From the NCBI GenBank assembly GCA_030154105.1, contig JASKKP010000002.1, forward strand, positions 1-64,000: a stretch of DNA of 64,000 nucleotides, given 5' to 3'. Under the pieces are notes generated by a model. The model was not told the origin of the DNA. It saw nothing but the letters and a program-made list of their open reading frames with translations, and searched no databases. Positions 39,340 to 48,137 of this stretch are shown piece after piece (position 1 is the first letter of the stretch; every line of letters begins with the position of its first letter). Position numbers and translations under genes: made by a program. This stretch comes from Bacillota bacterium. GTDB taxonomy: Bacteria > Bacillota > DTU030 > DUMP01.

Positions 39340-40596
39340 ATGGACAGATTCATCATCACGGGCGGGACGCCGCTTAAAGGCACCGTCCGCATCGCCGGGG
39401 CAAAAAATGCTACCCTTCCGATCATGGCTGCGAGCCTCCTTTGCCCTGGTACCTGCCAAATCAACGAGGTACCAGATCTGCGCGATGTTCGGGTTATGTG
39501 TGAGATTCTTCAGCTTATGGGCGCTCAAGTCGAAAGAGGTAAGGGCTGCTGCAGGATTGATGCCCGGAACGTGGCGGCCTGCGAAGTCCCGGAAAACCTT
39601 ATGCGTGAGATGCGCTCTTCCATCTTCATCATGGGCGCCCTGCTCGGCCGCCTGGGCAAGGTGAAGGTCTCCTATCCTGGGGGCTGCGCCATAGGCCCGC
39701 GTCCCATCGACCTGCACCTTAAAGGACTGGCCGCCCTGGGGGCTAAGATCACCGAAAAGCACGGGTACGTGGTGGCAGAGGGCAAAGAATTGCGCGGCAG
39801 CGACGTACACCTGGACTTTCCCAGCGTGGGGGCCACAGAGAACATCATGATGGCTGCTGTGTGCGCCCGCGGGGTAACCTTTATCCGTAACGCAGCGAAG
39901 GAGCCGGAGGTGGTCGATTTACAGAATTTCCTAAATAAGATGGGCGCTAAGATCCGGGGCGCCGGGACGGATACGATAAAAATCGAAGGCGTCACTGACC
40001 TTTATCCGAGCAACCATTCCGTTATCCCGGACCGCATCGAGGCGGGCACCTTTATGGTGGCGGCGGCCATGACGCAAGGCGATGTCTACTTAGAAAACGT
40101 GATCGCCGAACACACCGAACCGGTCGCCGCCAAGCTGCGCGAGGCGGGGGCAGAGGTAGAAACGGTCGGGGAGGGCATCCACGTAACGGCGCGTCGGCTA
40201 CAGGCGGTGGACATTAAAACCCTGCCCTACCCAGGTTATCCTACCGACATGCAGCCCCAAACCATGGCCATGCTGAGCATTGCCGAAGGTACCAGTGTGG
40301 TCATTGAGAACATCTTCGTCAACCGGTTTAAGCACGTGGATGAACTCCGGCGCATGGGCGCCCAGATTAAAATCGAGGGGCGGGCAGCTGTCATCCACGG
40401 CGTTGAGCGCTTAAGCGGCGCCTGCGTTGAAGCCTCGGACCTTCGGGCGGGCGTAGCTTTGGTCCTGGCTGGGCTGGTGGCCGACGGGCAGACGGTGGTA
40501 GACCACGTATACCACATCGACCGAGGCTACGAGGGTCTGGAGGAAAAGCTTAAGAAACTCGGGGCCCAGATACGACGGGTACAAGAGGCACGGTGA
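39340..40596 (+). CDS. murA: UDP-GlcNAc 1-carboxyvinyltransferase MurA
   Basis: First committed step of peptidoglycan synthesis: enolpyruvyl transfer from PEP to UDP-GlcNAc. GGTPLKGTVRIAGAKNATLP at the N-terminus; catalytic Cys near residue 116 in YPGGCAIGPRPIDLH (the Cys form is fosfomycin-sensitive in the family); EAGTFMVAAAMT; YPTDMQPQ. 418 aa from ATG 39340 behind GGGGGTG; the ORF track uses 39307. In this cluster it takes the place where murB often stands. Confidence 0.96.
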   Translation: MDRFIITGGTPLKGTVRIAGAKNATLPIMAASLLCPGTCQINEVPDLRDVRVMCEILQLMGAQVERGKGCCRIDARNVAACEVPENLMREMRSSIFIMGALLGRLGKVKVSYPGGCAIGPRPIDLHLKGLAALGAKITEKHGYVVAEGKELRGSDVHLDFPSVGATENIMMAAVCARGVTFIRNAAKEPEVVDLQNFLNKMGAKIRGAGTDTIKIEGVTDLYPSNHSVIPDRIEAGTFMVAAAMTQGDVYLENVIAEHTEPVAAKLREAGAEVETVGEGIHVTARRLQAVDIKTLPYPGYPTDMQPQTMAMLSIAEGTSVVIENIFVNRFKHVDELRRMGAQIKIEGRAAVIHGVERLSGACVEASDLRAGVALVLAGLVADGQTVVDHVYHIDRGYEGLEEKLKKLGAQIRRVQEAR

Positions 40597-40600
40597 GACG

Positions 40601-41320
40601 ATGCTTTCGCGGCGGGCGTTTCGAATTCTTCTCCTAGCCTTCGTGCTTCTCATGGGAGCTGCTGCAGGCCTTATGCGCTCCCCTTACTTTGCCGTAAGAA
40701 GCGTAGAGGTTGTCGGGACGCGGCAGGTGAAGAGCGAGGAGATCCAGGCCTTAACCGGTATCAAGCCAGGGGTCAACATAATCAGCCTGCGGGCCGACGA
40801 GGTGGCGCGAGCGGTGGCGGGCCATCCATGGATCAAAAGCATTCAGCTCATCCGTCACCTGCCCGGTCGGGTGGTGCTCAAAGTGGAGGAGCGCCGCCCC
40901 CTATTTCTCGTGCCCTACCGCACTTCCTTCTTAGAGGTGGCCGGCGACGGCGTGATCCTGGCCGTCCGGCCCGATCTTACCGGACAAGCCCTTCCGCTGA
41001 TCACGGGCTTGAACATTGAGAGAGAAGTACGCCTGGGTCAGCGCCTGCCGGGGGAGGTAGTGCAGGACATCAGCCGTTGTCTACAGGGCCTGCCGGCTGA
41101 CTTTCTGGCTAAGGTGGCGGAGATCCACCGCGACGCCGCGGGAGAATTCACCCTTTATACCCTGAGCGGTCAGCAAATACTCCTGGGTCGACCTGTTGAC
41201 CTCGACCGTAAACTTGCGCTCGTTAACGGTACCTTGGCGGAGCTACGAGCCCAGGGGCAGGTGGCGGCCACCATTGATGTGCGAAACGGTACGGAAGCCG
41301 TTGTGCGGCTAAAACGGTAG
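40601..41320 (+). CDS. ftsQ: Cell division protein DivIB/FtsQ
   Basis: Bitopic division protein: short basic cytoplasmic N-terminus, one helix (about 7-25), then a POTRA domain (VRSVEVVGTRQVKSEEIQALTGIKPGVNI) and the FtsQ domain with LPGRVVLKVEERRPLFLV. 239 aa. ATG four bases after the murA stop. It stabilises the FtsL/DivIC complex that activates septal synthesis. Confidence 0.93.
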   Translation: MLSRRAFRILLLAFVLLMGAAAGLMRSPYFAVRSVEVVGTRQVKSEEIQALTGIKPGVNIISLRADEVARAVAGHPWIKSIQLIRHLPGRVVLKVEERRPLFLVPYRTSFLEVAGDGVILAVRPDLTGQALPLITGLNIEREVRLGQRLPGEVVQDISRCLQGLPADFLAKVAEIHRDAAGEFTLYTLSGQQILLGRPVDLDRKLALVNGTLAELRAQGQVAATIDVRNGTEAVVRLKR

Positions 41321-41363
41321 AGATTGGCCCCAAACCCAACATGCCTTCGGACGCCGCCTGTGC

Positions 41364-41369
41364 TATAAT
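41364..41369 (+). promoter_or_regulatory. Extended -10 promoter candidate before the DUF881 gene
   Basis: TGCTATAAT (extended -10), 27 bases before the ATG; no good -35. It may start a separate transcript within the dcw cluster. Confidence 0.5.
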
Positions 41370-41395
41370 GGGATGCTGAACGGGGGTGAACGACC

Positions 41396-42112
41396 ATGAA
41401 GCGCGGCGCGCAAATTTGGATTACTCTCATCTGTATTCTTCTCGGCGTAATCTTAACCGCCCAAATCCGCACGCAGGCTAGCCTAAGAAACGACATCCCA
41501 ACCAAGCGGATAGAAGAGATGGCGAGCCTGCTCAAGCAGGCGGAGTCTGAGCGAGACGCCCTGCGTACCCAAGTTAAGAAGCTTACAGCCCAACTTGATG
41601 AGGTGATGAGCAAAGAAAACAGCGTCACGGCGGGCATGCAGGAGGAGCTTAAGCGGGCGCGGCTTATCGCCGGCCTCACACCGGTAGAGGGGCCTGGCCT
41701 GGTGGTAACGCTTAATGACAGTACCCGGGTTGCTCAGCCCGGACAGGACCCCAACCTCTTCCTCATTCACGACGAGGACCTGCTCAAGCTTGTCAACGAG
41801 CTTAAAGCGGCGGGTGCGGAAGCCATTACGGTTAACGGCCAGCGTATCGTGGCGCTGAGCGAAATCCGCTGCGCCGGTCCGACTATTTCCGTAAACAACA
41901 CGCGGATCGCACCGCCCTATGTGGTTGAAGCCATAGGCGACCCGGACAGTTTAGAAACAGCCATCAAAATGCGGGGAGGAATTCTGGAGACGGTTCAGTT
42001 CTGGGGCATTCAGGTCCAAATCGAAAAGAAAGATAAGCTGACCCTGCCTGCGTACGTCGGCGGCGAAAAATTCCGCTTTGCCCGTCCGGTAGAGAAGGAG
42101 GCACAGCCGTGA
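41396..42112 (+). CDS. DUF881 (YlxW/YlxX-type) division-cluster membrane protein
   Basis: 238-aa protein with one N-terminal helix (about 8-24), a coiled coil (IEEMASLLKQAESERDALRTQVKKLTAQLDEV) and the DUF881 domain (PVEGPGLVVTLNDS, LLKLVNELKAAGAEAITVNGQRI). Known in Gram-positive dcw clusters next to small-basic protein and ftsZ; molecular role unknown. ATG after CGGGGGTGA. Its TGA overlaps the start of the next gene. Confidence 0.9.
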   Translation: MKRGAQIWITLICILLGVILTAQIRTQASLRNDIPTKRIEEMASLLKQAESERDALRTQVKKLTAQLDEVMSKENSVTAGMQEELKRARLIAGLTPVEGPGLVVTLNDSTRVAQPGQDPNLFLIHDEDLLKLVNELKAAGAEAITVNGQRIVALSEIRCAGPTISVNNTRIAPPYVVEAIGDPDSLETAIKMRGGILETVQFWGIQVQIEKKDKLTLPAYVGGEKFRFARPVEKEAQP

Positions 42113-42471
42113 TGTGGCTGCCTGTACTCGGTTTAATGGTTGGTGTGGCCATCGGCCTTATCTTTCCTTTCACCTTCCCGGTCGCGTACACGCGCTATGT
42201 GGCGGTGGCCATCCTGGCGGCGCTGGACTCCGTCTTCGGCGGTTTACGTGGCAGCATTGAGGAACAGTTTGACCCCGTGCTCTTCGTTACCGGCTTTTTC
42301 AGCAACGCCCTTCTAGCTGCCGGCCTCACTTACCTAGGGGACCGGTTGGGGGTAGAGATCTACTACGCCGCCCTATTTGCCTTCGGCGTGCGCATTTTCC
42401 AGAACCTAGCGGTGATGCGCCGCCATCTTGTGGACCACTTCCGGCGCCGGGCGGGGGCCAACCTGCGCTGA
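42109..42471 (+). CDS. Small basic family membrane protein (DUF1290/YlxU)
   Basis: 120-aa protein with three hydrophobic helices: LPVLGLMVGVAIGLIFPF at the N-terminus, YVAVAILAALDSVFGGLRG, and FFSNALLAAGLTYLGDRLGV. The DSVFGGLRG segment is the hallmark of the family. Function unknown; conserved beside DUF881 and ftsZ. GTG 42109 (or ATG 42112) after AAGGAGG, overlapping the DUF881 stop. Confidence 0.92.
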   Translation: MMWLPVLGLMVGVAIGLIFPFTFPVAYTRYVAVAILAALDSVFGGLRGSIEEQFDPVLFVTGFFSNALLAAGLTYLGDRLGVEIYYAALFAFGVRIFQNLAVMRRHLVDHFRRRAGANLR

Positions 42472-42543
42472 GACTCGGCTCCTCGCCAATCGGATCGGAG
42501 GCGGCGGGGCCTGAGACGATTTTCCAGCCTGAGGAGGGAAATT

Positions 42544-43782
42544 GTGCGGGGACGAATAATGTGGTGGGGGCTTCTTTTAGCGACGGGCGTGTTTGTCCTG
42601 GCTTACTTGTATTTTACGCTTCTGCCGGGGCCGGTGGAGCCGGCGGCGCGCCAATACTTCACTACCGCGGAAATTGCGGCGGGGCGCAAGTACGCGCAGG
42701 CAAACCGGTTGATTTTCTTGGCGAGCTTTGCCGCCGAGGTGGGCGTCGTCGCCTGGCTAGTTTTCGGTCCGGCGGCTGCGCGGCTCGGGCACGGGGCCAT
42801 GAGGTTGGCCCAGGGGCGGCCGGTGGTGGCCGCGTTTCTTTTCTTCTTGGCCCTTTGGGCGCTGCTTAGGGCGGTAAACCTGCCCTTTAGCCTTTACAGC
42901 AGTTACTACTTGGAGCATCGGTGGGGGTTTTCCACCGAGAGCCTGGCCAGCTGGTGGGCCGACTACTTTAAAGGAGCGGTTTTGGACTTGGTGCTAAGCG
43001 GGGCCGGAGTGCTGCTCTTTTTCTGGACCACGGGGCGCTGGCCACAAACCTGGTGGCTCTACGCTGGGACCTTTCTGGCCGTCTGGTTGGTGGTTGCCAA
43101 CTATCTCTGGCCGGTCCTGGTGGCGCCGCTCTTCAACCGCTTCACTCCGGCCACAGATCCGGAGATAGTGGCCATGGTGAAGCGCCTGGCGGAGCGGGCG
43201 GACCTTTCCGTGGACAAAGTGCTGGTGATGGACGCCAGCCGGCGCACCACTAAAGCCAACGCCTACTTCGCCGGCTTGGGCCGGACTAAACGGATCGTGC
43301 TTTACGATACCCTCCTCAGGGACTACCCCCGCGATGAAGTGGAAGCGGTTGTGGCGCACGAGATGGCCCATTGGAAGCTGGGGCATATCCGGCAGGGAAC
43401 GATTTACGGCATCCTCGCCAACTTTGCCCTCTGGCTGCTCCTTTTTCTCTTCCTGCGCTTTTCCCTGGACCTCCCGCGCCGCGGCCCCTACCCGCCGGAG
43501 GTCTGGGCGCTGGTGGTGCTCTTTTTCCTCGTCGCTTCTTTCCTCGGTAATCCCGTCGCGAGCGGCATTTCACGGCGCATGGAGGCTGCAGCCGATTCTT
43601 ACGCGGTAAAGCTTACCAGCGATCCGGCGGCCGCCGTGCGCTTGCAGGTGGACCTGGCGCGCCGTGATCTGGCCGACGTCTCTCCGCCGCCTTTCATCGA
43701 GTGGTTTTCCTACACCCATCCGAGTACCCTGCGCCGGATAGAAGCCATCCGCGCCGTGCCGTTAAAGGAAAGCCGGCCCTGA
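42544..43782 (+). CDS. M48-family membrane zinc metalloprotease (Ste24/CAAX protease 1-like)
   Basis: 412 aa with several helices at both ends and the zinc motif H272-EMA-H276, followed by GxxxEADSYA-like EAAADSYAVKL, where the third ligand Glu lies. It has an N-terminal helical bundle and an ASRRTTKANAYFAGLGRTKRIVLYD segment as in Ste24. It would cleave membrane or misfolded proteins; substrate unknown. GTG after GAGGAGGGAAATT. It lies inside the dcw cluster but is not a known division gene. Confidence 0.9.
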   Translation: MRGRIMWWGLLLATGVFVLAYLYFTLLPGPVEPAARQYFTTAEIAAGRKYAQANRLIFLASFAAEVGVVAWLVFGPAAARLGHGAMRLAQGRPVVAAFLFFLALWALLRAVNLPFSLYSSYYLEHRWGFSTESLASWWADYFKGAVLDLVLSGAGVLLFFWTTGRWPQTWWLYAGTFLAVWLVVANYLWPVLVAPLFNRFTPATDPEIVAMVKRLAERADLSVDKVLVMDASRRTTKANAYFAGLGRTKRIVLYDTLLRDYPRDEVEAVVAHEMAHWKLGHIRQGTIYGILANFALWLLLFLFLRFSLDLPRRGPYPPEVWALVVLFFLVASFLGNPVASGISRRMEAAADSYAVKLTSDPAAAVRLQVDLARRDLADVSPPPFIEWFSYTHPSTLRRIEAIRAVPLKESRP

Positions 43783-43914
43783 TTTTTCCCGGCACAGCAA
43801 ACGTACGTACCCGGTACCCTCACGAAACAAGTGCCAGGTCGTCGCGCCGCTTCAATCCCGACGAGAAGCGCCTAAATGAACGGCTCTTGGCGATAAGGAG
43901 AGGAGGAAGGACAA

Positions 43915-45069
43915 GTGCTTTACTTTGACAATGCGGCCACGTCGCACCCCAAGCCAGAAGTTACCTGGAAGGCCATGGAACACTACCTTAAGCATGTGGG
44001 GTGCAATCCGGGGCGAGGTGGCTACGCCGGCAGCATCGAGGCCGGGAAGATTATCTTCGCGGCCCGAGAGCGGCTCAAGACTTTGTTCAATGCTCCGTCG
44101 GAAAAACAGGTGATCTTTACGCCCAATGTTACCTACGCCCTGAATTTTGCCATCAAGGGACTTCTGTCTCCCGGAGACCACGTGATTTTAAGCAGCATGG
44201 AGCACAATTCTGTGGTGAGGCCTCTCCGGTTTATGGAAAAACACTGCGGCGTGGAGCTTTCTATCGTCCCCTGCGACCGCACCGGAAGGTTGAGCCCGGA
44301 TGACGTCCGCCGGGTGCTGAGGAAAAACACCAAAATGGTTGTGCTCACCCATGCCTCCAATGTGACGGGAACAATCCTACCCGTTGAGGAAATAGCTGCT
44401 GCTGTCCGGGAGACGGAGGCCTTTTTTGTCCTCGATACGGCCCAGACGGCCGGCGTGCTCAGCATCGACTTTCAGGCGCTCGGTCTCGATTTCCTCGCTT
44501 TTACCGGGCACAAGGCGCTCTACGGCCCGCCCGGGACGGGAGGCTTTGTCGTCAGCGAGCGCGCTGCCGAGGGCTTGATCCCCTTGGTACAGGGAGGAAC
44601 GGGCAGCAAATCCGATCAGGAGGAACAGCCGGACTTCCTCCCGGATAAATTTGAAGCCGGCACGGTCAATACCGTAGGCATTGCCGGGCTCGGGGCCGGG
44701 GTCCAGTTTGTCCTTGACACCGGGCTTGCGAAAATCAGGGAGCACGAAAGAAATCTAACCGAGCTTTTTTTGACCGGCATCAAGGAGATTCCCGGCGTGC
44801 GGGTGTACGGCCCGGAGCAGATGGACGAAAGGGTGGCCACGGTGTCTCTAACCCTAAACGGTGCGGATTTAGGGGAGGTGGCTGCGCGCTTAGAGGCCGA
44901 GTACGGGATTATGGTCCGCTCTGGCCTGCACTGCTCGCCGCTAGCCCATAAAACGATCGGCACCTTCCCGACCGGTACCCTGCGTTTCAGCTTCGGCTAC
45001 TTCAACACGGAAGAAGAAGTACAAACGGCGGTAAAGGCCTTGCATACATTGGCAAGACAATACTGCTAA
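43915..45069 (+). CDS. Class V aminotransferase, cysteine-desulfurase-like
   Basis: 384-aa PLP enzyme. Substrate region YFDNAATSHPKP, PLP contact VFVLDTAQTAG-type stretch FFVLDTAQTAGVLSID, Schiff-base lysine in FTGHKALYGPPGTGG (near residue 200), and RSGLHCSPLAH with the Cys that carries persulfide in NifS-like enzymes. It belongs to the subgroup of Firmicute cysteine desulfurase-like proteins whose sulfur acceptor is unknown. GTG after GGAGAGGAGGAAGG. No iron-sulfur or tRNA thiolation gene is beside it. Confidence 0.88.
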   Translation: MLYFDNAATSHPKPEVTWKAMEHYLKHVGCNPGRGGYAGSIEAGKIIFAARERLKTLFNAPSEKQVIFTPNVTYALNFAIKGLLSPGDHVILSSMEHNSVVRPLRFMEKHCGVELSIVPCDRTGRLSPDDVRRVLRKNTKMVVLTHASNVTGTILPVEEIAAAVRETEAFFVLDTAQTAGVLSIDFQALGLDFLAFTGHKALYGPPGTGGFVVSERAAEGLIPLVQGGTGSKSDQEEQPDFLPDKFEAGTVNTVGIAGLGAGVQFVLDTGLAKIREHERNLTELFLTGIKEIPGVRVYGPEQMDERVATVSLTLNGADLGEVAARLEAEYGIMVRSGLHCSPLAHKTIGTFPTGTLRFSFGYFNTEEEVQTAVKALHTLARQYC

Positions 45070-45110
45070 GCGGCCGGCAGCGCGCGGCTGCTGCCGGGTC
45101 TCCAAAAAGA

Positions 45111-45140
45111 ACCGGCTCCCCAGCGAGGAGGGGAGCCGGT
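45111..45140. terminator. Terminator, best on the minus strand
   Basis: ACCGGCTCCCC/GGGGAGCCGGT, 11-bp perfect stem; on the minus strand it is followed by TCTTTTT. It would end leftward transcription from hisC and the propeller remnant. Confidence 0.75.
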
Positions 45141-45586
45141 GTCCGGCAAGGGTGCCAGCGGTGCCGGCGAAGTCGAGGCGGTGGATGAGTTCCACGGGCT
45201 GGCCGCCGGCGAGCGGTTGGTAGTACAGGCAACCGACGGTACCGCGCAGGAGGCGCAGAATGATCAGGCTCCGGCCGTCGGGCGACGCGGTCGGATAGTA
45301 GTCGGCCGTCACCACCGGCGGCGAGGAGGCGCTCTCCGTCACGGAGTGGACCTGCCCGGTGTCGTCCTGCTGCCAGAGGCGCTGCCCGGGCACCAAGAAG
45401 CTGTTTTCCTGCGGCTCCCAGGAGGCATTCTCCGGCCCGCGGCAAAAGAGCAGCCCAGCTCCAGGGGTGGGCAGCCGCACGGGCTGGCTGTCCACCTGGC
45501 CGTCTTGGCCGGCGTTGGGGACGGTGCCGGTCGTCACGTCGAAGATGTGCAGGCGTTTGCCCGCGCTGGCTAAGCGGTACCGCCGG
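45141..45586 (-). pseudogene. Remnant of a beta-propeller (PD40-type) protein gene
   Basis: Open minus-strand frame beginning right at the hisC stop with no start codon or ribosome site for its first conserved residues. It reads YRLASAGKRLHIFDVTTG, then LLFCRGPENASWEP, and ADYYPTASPDGRSLIIL, a PD40 blade. Only about 150 residues survive. Signal peptide and most blades are missing, and the frame runs through the terminator. GTG 45537 could start a shorter product but has no ribosome site. Best read as the decayed 3' end of a lipoprotein like the one at 22.6 kb. Confidence 0.6.
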
Positions 45587-46654
45587 TCAAGCTAGGGCCG
45601 TGGCCAGGGCTTTCAGGAAGACGGCGTTCTCCTCCGCGCTTCCGGTGCTGACGCGCAGGCAGCTCTTAAGCAGGGGTTCCCGGCTGACGTCGAGGATCAG
45701 GATACCGGCGGCGAAGAGGCGACGCCATACCTCGGTCGGGGGTTTGGGCACCGAGAAGAGAATAAAGTTGGTGTGGGTGGGAAAGGGGCGGACGCCCGGC
45801 AGGGCGGCGAGCCCCGCCCAGAGCTTATCCCTTTCGGCGAGGAGCGCCGCCACCTGCGGCCGGAAAAGGTGGGCATTTTCCACCGCTACCCGGGCCACGC
45901 TCTGGGTAAACGTGTTCACGTTGAAGGGCAGGCGTACCCTGTCCAGGGCAGCCACCACCTCCGGCGAGGCAATCAGGTATCCTAAGCGGAGGCCGGCTAG
46001 CCCGAAGGCCTTGGAGAGCGTCCGCAGCACGGCCAAGCGCGGATGCCGGGCCACTTCTTTGGCCAGGGTAACGCCGGCATATTCATAGTACGCTTCGTCC
46101 ACCACGAGGAAGGACTCCGTCTCGGTAAGGACCTTCAGGAGGTCTTCCGGCGAAATCAGGTTGCCGGTAGGGTTGTTAGGGTTTACGATGAAGACGATAC
46201 TGGGTTTTTCGGCGGCAAGACGAAGGACGCGGTCGATGTCCAAGGCAAAAGGACGGGCGCCCTCGTCAGGAGCCAGGGGGACCTCAACGAGCTCTGCCCC
46301 GCTTAAAACGGCCTCGCGCCGGAAGGTGACAAAGGTGGGGCGGGGGATGATTACGCGTCGGCCGTTGCCGCCGAAGGCGGTGAGAAGCAGGTGGATGATT
46401 TCATCCGACCCATTGCCGCAGAAAACCATCTCGGGCGGGACCCCGGCATAGGCGGCCAGGGCCGCCCGGAGGGCTGTGGCGCTGCTGTCCCCGTACCGGG
46501 CGAAGTCGAGCCGTGCGGCAATCTCGCAGGCCGCCCGGCGTACCGGCTCGGGCAGCGGGAACGGGTTTTCATTCATATCGAGCTTTACCTTGGCCCCGCT
46601 GGGAAATGGCTGATAGGGCGGGAGGGCGGCCGCCTCTTGGCGTAGAAAGTCCAA
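45587..46654 (-). CDS. hisC: Histidinol-phosphate aminotransferase
   Basis: PLP-dependent class I/II aminotransferase of histidine synthesis (imidazole acetol phosphate to histidinol phosphate). KLDMNENPFPLPEPVR at the N-terminus, FCGNGSDEIIHLLL, NPNNPTGN, Schiff-base Lys in RTLSKAFGLAGLRLGYL, and substrate Arg in LKSCLRVSTGS near the end. 355 aa. TTG start with GAGAGGAGT. It is the only minus-strand gene between mraZ and ftsZ, and sits where ftsA usually lies. Other aromatic substrates are possible for HisC-like enzymes. Confidence 0.92.
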   Translation of the reverse strand: MDFLRQEAAALPPYQPFPSGAKVKLDMNENPFPLPEPVRRAACEIAARLDFARYGDSSATALRAALAAYAGVPPEMVFCGNGSDEIIHLLLTAFGGNGRRVIIPRPTFVTFRREAVLSGAELVEVPLAPDEGARPFALDIDRVLRLAAEKPSIVFIVNPNNPTGNLISPEDLLKVLTETESFLVVDEAYYEYAGVTLAKEVARHPRLAVLRTLSKAFGLAGLRLGYLIASPEVVAALDRVRLPFNVNTFTQSVARVAVENAHLFRPQVAALLAERDKLWAGLAALPGVRPFPTHTNFILFSVPKPPTEVWRRLFAAGILILDVSREPLLKSCLRVSTGSAEENAVFLKALATALA

Positions 46655-46933
46655 AGCTTAGACTCCTCTCTATTGATTTTAGGTGGGCGCGGCTTTTACC
46701 CGGCGCCCCGTAAGCCGAAGTAAAGTATGTGACTACTTTCGCGAAAGTGGCGCGAATTCCTCCCCCAATAGTCCCCAAGCGACGCAAATCGGCAATAGCT
46801 TACGCCCCAAATTGGGGCTGGAATAAACGGGAAACGAAAATTATTCCAGGAAAAAAAGGGAATTTCTTCTGTGCGTTGAATGTTATTAGGCGAGAATAGT
46901 GAGCAGGCTAGAAGCTGAGGAGGGCGCCAGTTT
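46655..46933. other. Divergent control region between hisC and ftsZ
   Basis: 279 bases without a gene. It holds a perfect 14-bp palindrome ACTTTCGCGAAAGT (46735-46748), a hairpin GCCCCAA-A-TTGGGGC (46804-46818), and a weak sigma-H-like element AAGGGAATT...GTTGAAT (46856-46881, one mismatch, short spacing). The ftsZ ribosome site GAGGAGGG lies at the right end. The palindromes probably bind a regulator of ftsZ or hisC; which one is unknown. Confidence 0.5.
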
Positions 46934-48004
46934 ATGCTGGAATTCGATATTGAGACCGACCGGTTTGCGAACATAAAAGTGATCGGTGTTGGCGGTGGGG
47001 GCAACAATGCTGTCAACAGAATGATTGCCTCGGGATTAAAAGGGGTGGAGTTCATTTCGGTAAACACCGATGCGCAGGCCCTGCTCCTTTCCCAGGCCAA
47101 CCGTAAAATTCAAATCGGCGAGAAGCTCACCAAAGGCCTGGGGGCGGGGGCGAACCCGGAGATCGGCAAAAAGGCGGCGGAGGAAAGCCGGGAGATTCTG
47201 CAGGAGTCTCTGAAGGGGGCAGACATGGTTTTTGTTACCGCCGGAATGGGCGGCGGCACCGGCACGGGGGCGAGCCCTACAGTGGCAGAAGTGGCAAAAG
47301 AGCTCGGAGCGCTTACGGTGGGCGTGGTCACTAAGCCGTTTACCTTCGAGGGTCGGCGCCGCATGCTCCAGGCCGAAAAAGGCATCGCGGAACTTAAAGA
47401 GAAAGTGGACACCCTCATCATCATCCCCAACGACCGGCTGCTACAGGTGGTGGAAAAGCGTACTTCCATTGTGGATGCCTTTCGCATCGCCGACGACGTG
47501 CTACGCCAGGGCGTGCAGGGTATCTCGGACTTGATCACCGTTCCCGGACTTATCAACTTGGACTTCGCCGATGTTAAGACCATCATGGTGGACACCGGGT
47601 CGGCCCTTATGGGCATTGGACGGGCCAGCGGCGAAAACCGGGCGGTAGAGGCGGCGCGCATGGCCATTTCCAGTCCGCTCCTGGAAACCTCCATCGACGG
47701 GGCCAAGGGTGTGCTCCTTAATATTACTGGGGGTTCCAACCTCGGTCTCTTCGAAGTAAACGAGGCGGCGGCTATCATCGCCGAAGCGGCCGACCCTGAT
47801 GCTAACATCATCTTTGGGGCGGTGATCGACGAGACTATGGAAGACGAGGTGAAGGTAACGGTTATTGCCACAGGCTTTGAACCACGTCCGGCGCGCCGGG
47901 AGAAAGAAAAAGAAAAAGAGAAGGACCGGCTGCTTAAGGACCTGGATATCCGTCCCTTTGCCAGCGATGAGTTGGACATCCCACCGTTCCTGCGCCGGAA
48001 ATAG
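46934..48004 (+). CDS. ftsZ: Cell division GTPase FtsZ
   Basis: Tubulin-like Z-ring protein. GTP-binding [11 protein letters not shown] near residue 20, tubulin signature [10 protein letters not shown] near 107, T7 loop [11 protein letters not shown] near 208. A short charged linker ([10 protein letters not shown]) leads to the C-terminal peptide DIPPFLRRK that binds SepF and FtsA. 356 aa. ATG 46934 after GAGGAGGGCG. ftsA does not precede it, whereas sepF is present at 54.2 kb, so SepF may be the main membrane tether; that is inference. Confidence 0.98.
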   Translation: MLEFDIETDRFANIKVIGVGGGGNNAVNRMIASGLKGVEFISVNTDAQALLLSQANRKIQIGEKLTKGLGAGANPEIGKKAAEESREILQESLKGADMVFVTAGMGGGTGTGASPTVAEVAKELGALTVGVVTKPFTFEGRRRMLQAEKGIAELKEKVDTLIIIPNDRLLQVVEKRTSIVDAFRIADDVLRQGVQGISDLITVPGLINLDFADVKTIMVDTGSALMGIGRASGENRAVEAARMAISSPLLETSIDGAKGVLLNITGGSNLGLFEVNEAAAIIAEAADPDANIIFGAVIDETMEDEVKVTVIATGFEPRPARREKEKEKEKDRLLKDLDIRPFASDELDIPPFLRRK

Positions 48005-48017
48005 CCGGCGTTTTTTA
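47993..48017 (+). terminator. Terminator overlapping the ftsZ stop
   Basis: CGCCGG/CCGGCG stem with a 6-nt loop containing the TAG, followed by TTTTTTATT. Confidence 0.75.
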
Positions 48018-48027
48018 TTGCCCCTAG

Positions 48028-48060
48028 CTGACATTTTTTGCCAGCCAAAGCGGATATAAT
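48028..48060 (+). promoter_or_regulatory. spoIIG-type promoter with long (21-bp) spacer
   Basis: CTGACA, 21-bp spacer, perfect TATAAT. Bacillus spoIIG is known for an over-long spacer used with Spo0A~P. A TGGCAAA-like 0A box (two mismatches to TGTCGAA, minus strand) lies in the spacer. Confidence 0.5.
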
Positions 48061-48137
48061 GGAGGTGTACTAGAGAAGCGCCTGGCCACATACACATGTT
48101 AAGGTAGAAGTAGGCATGCTTACCAGGAGGTGCGACT

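Noticed and set aside
45139-45573. 144-aa + ORF in the hisC-aminotransferase gap
   Set aside because: His/Arg-rich; the opposite strand carries recognisable propeller residues, so this is its shadow.
47110-48048. 312-aa minus-strand ORF opposite ftsZ
   Set aside because: Ser/Met-rich shadow of ftsZ, no ribosome site.
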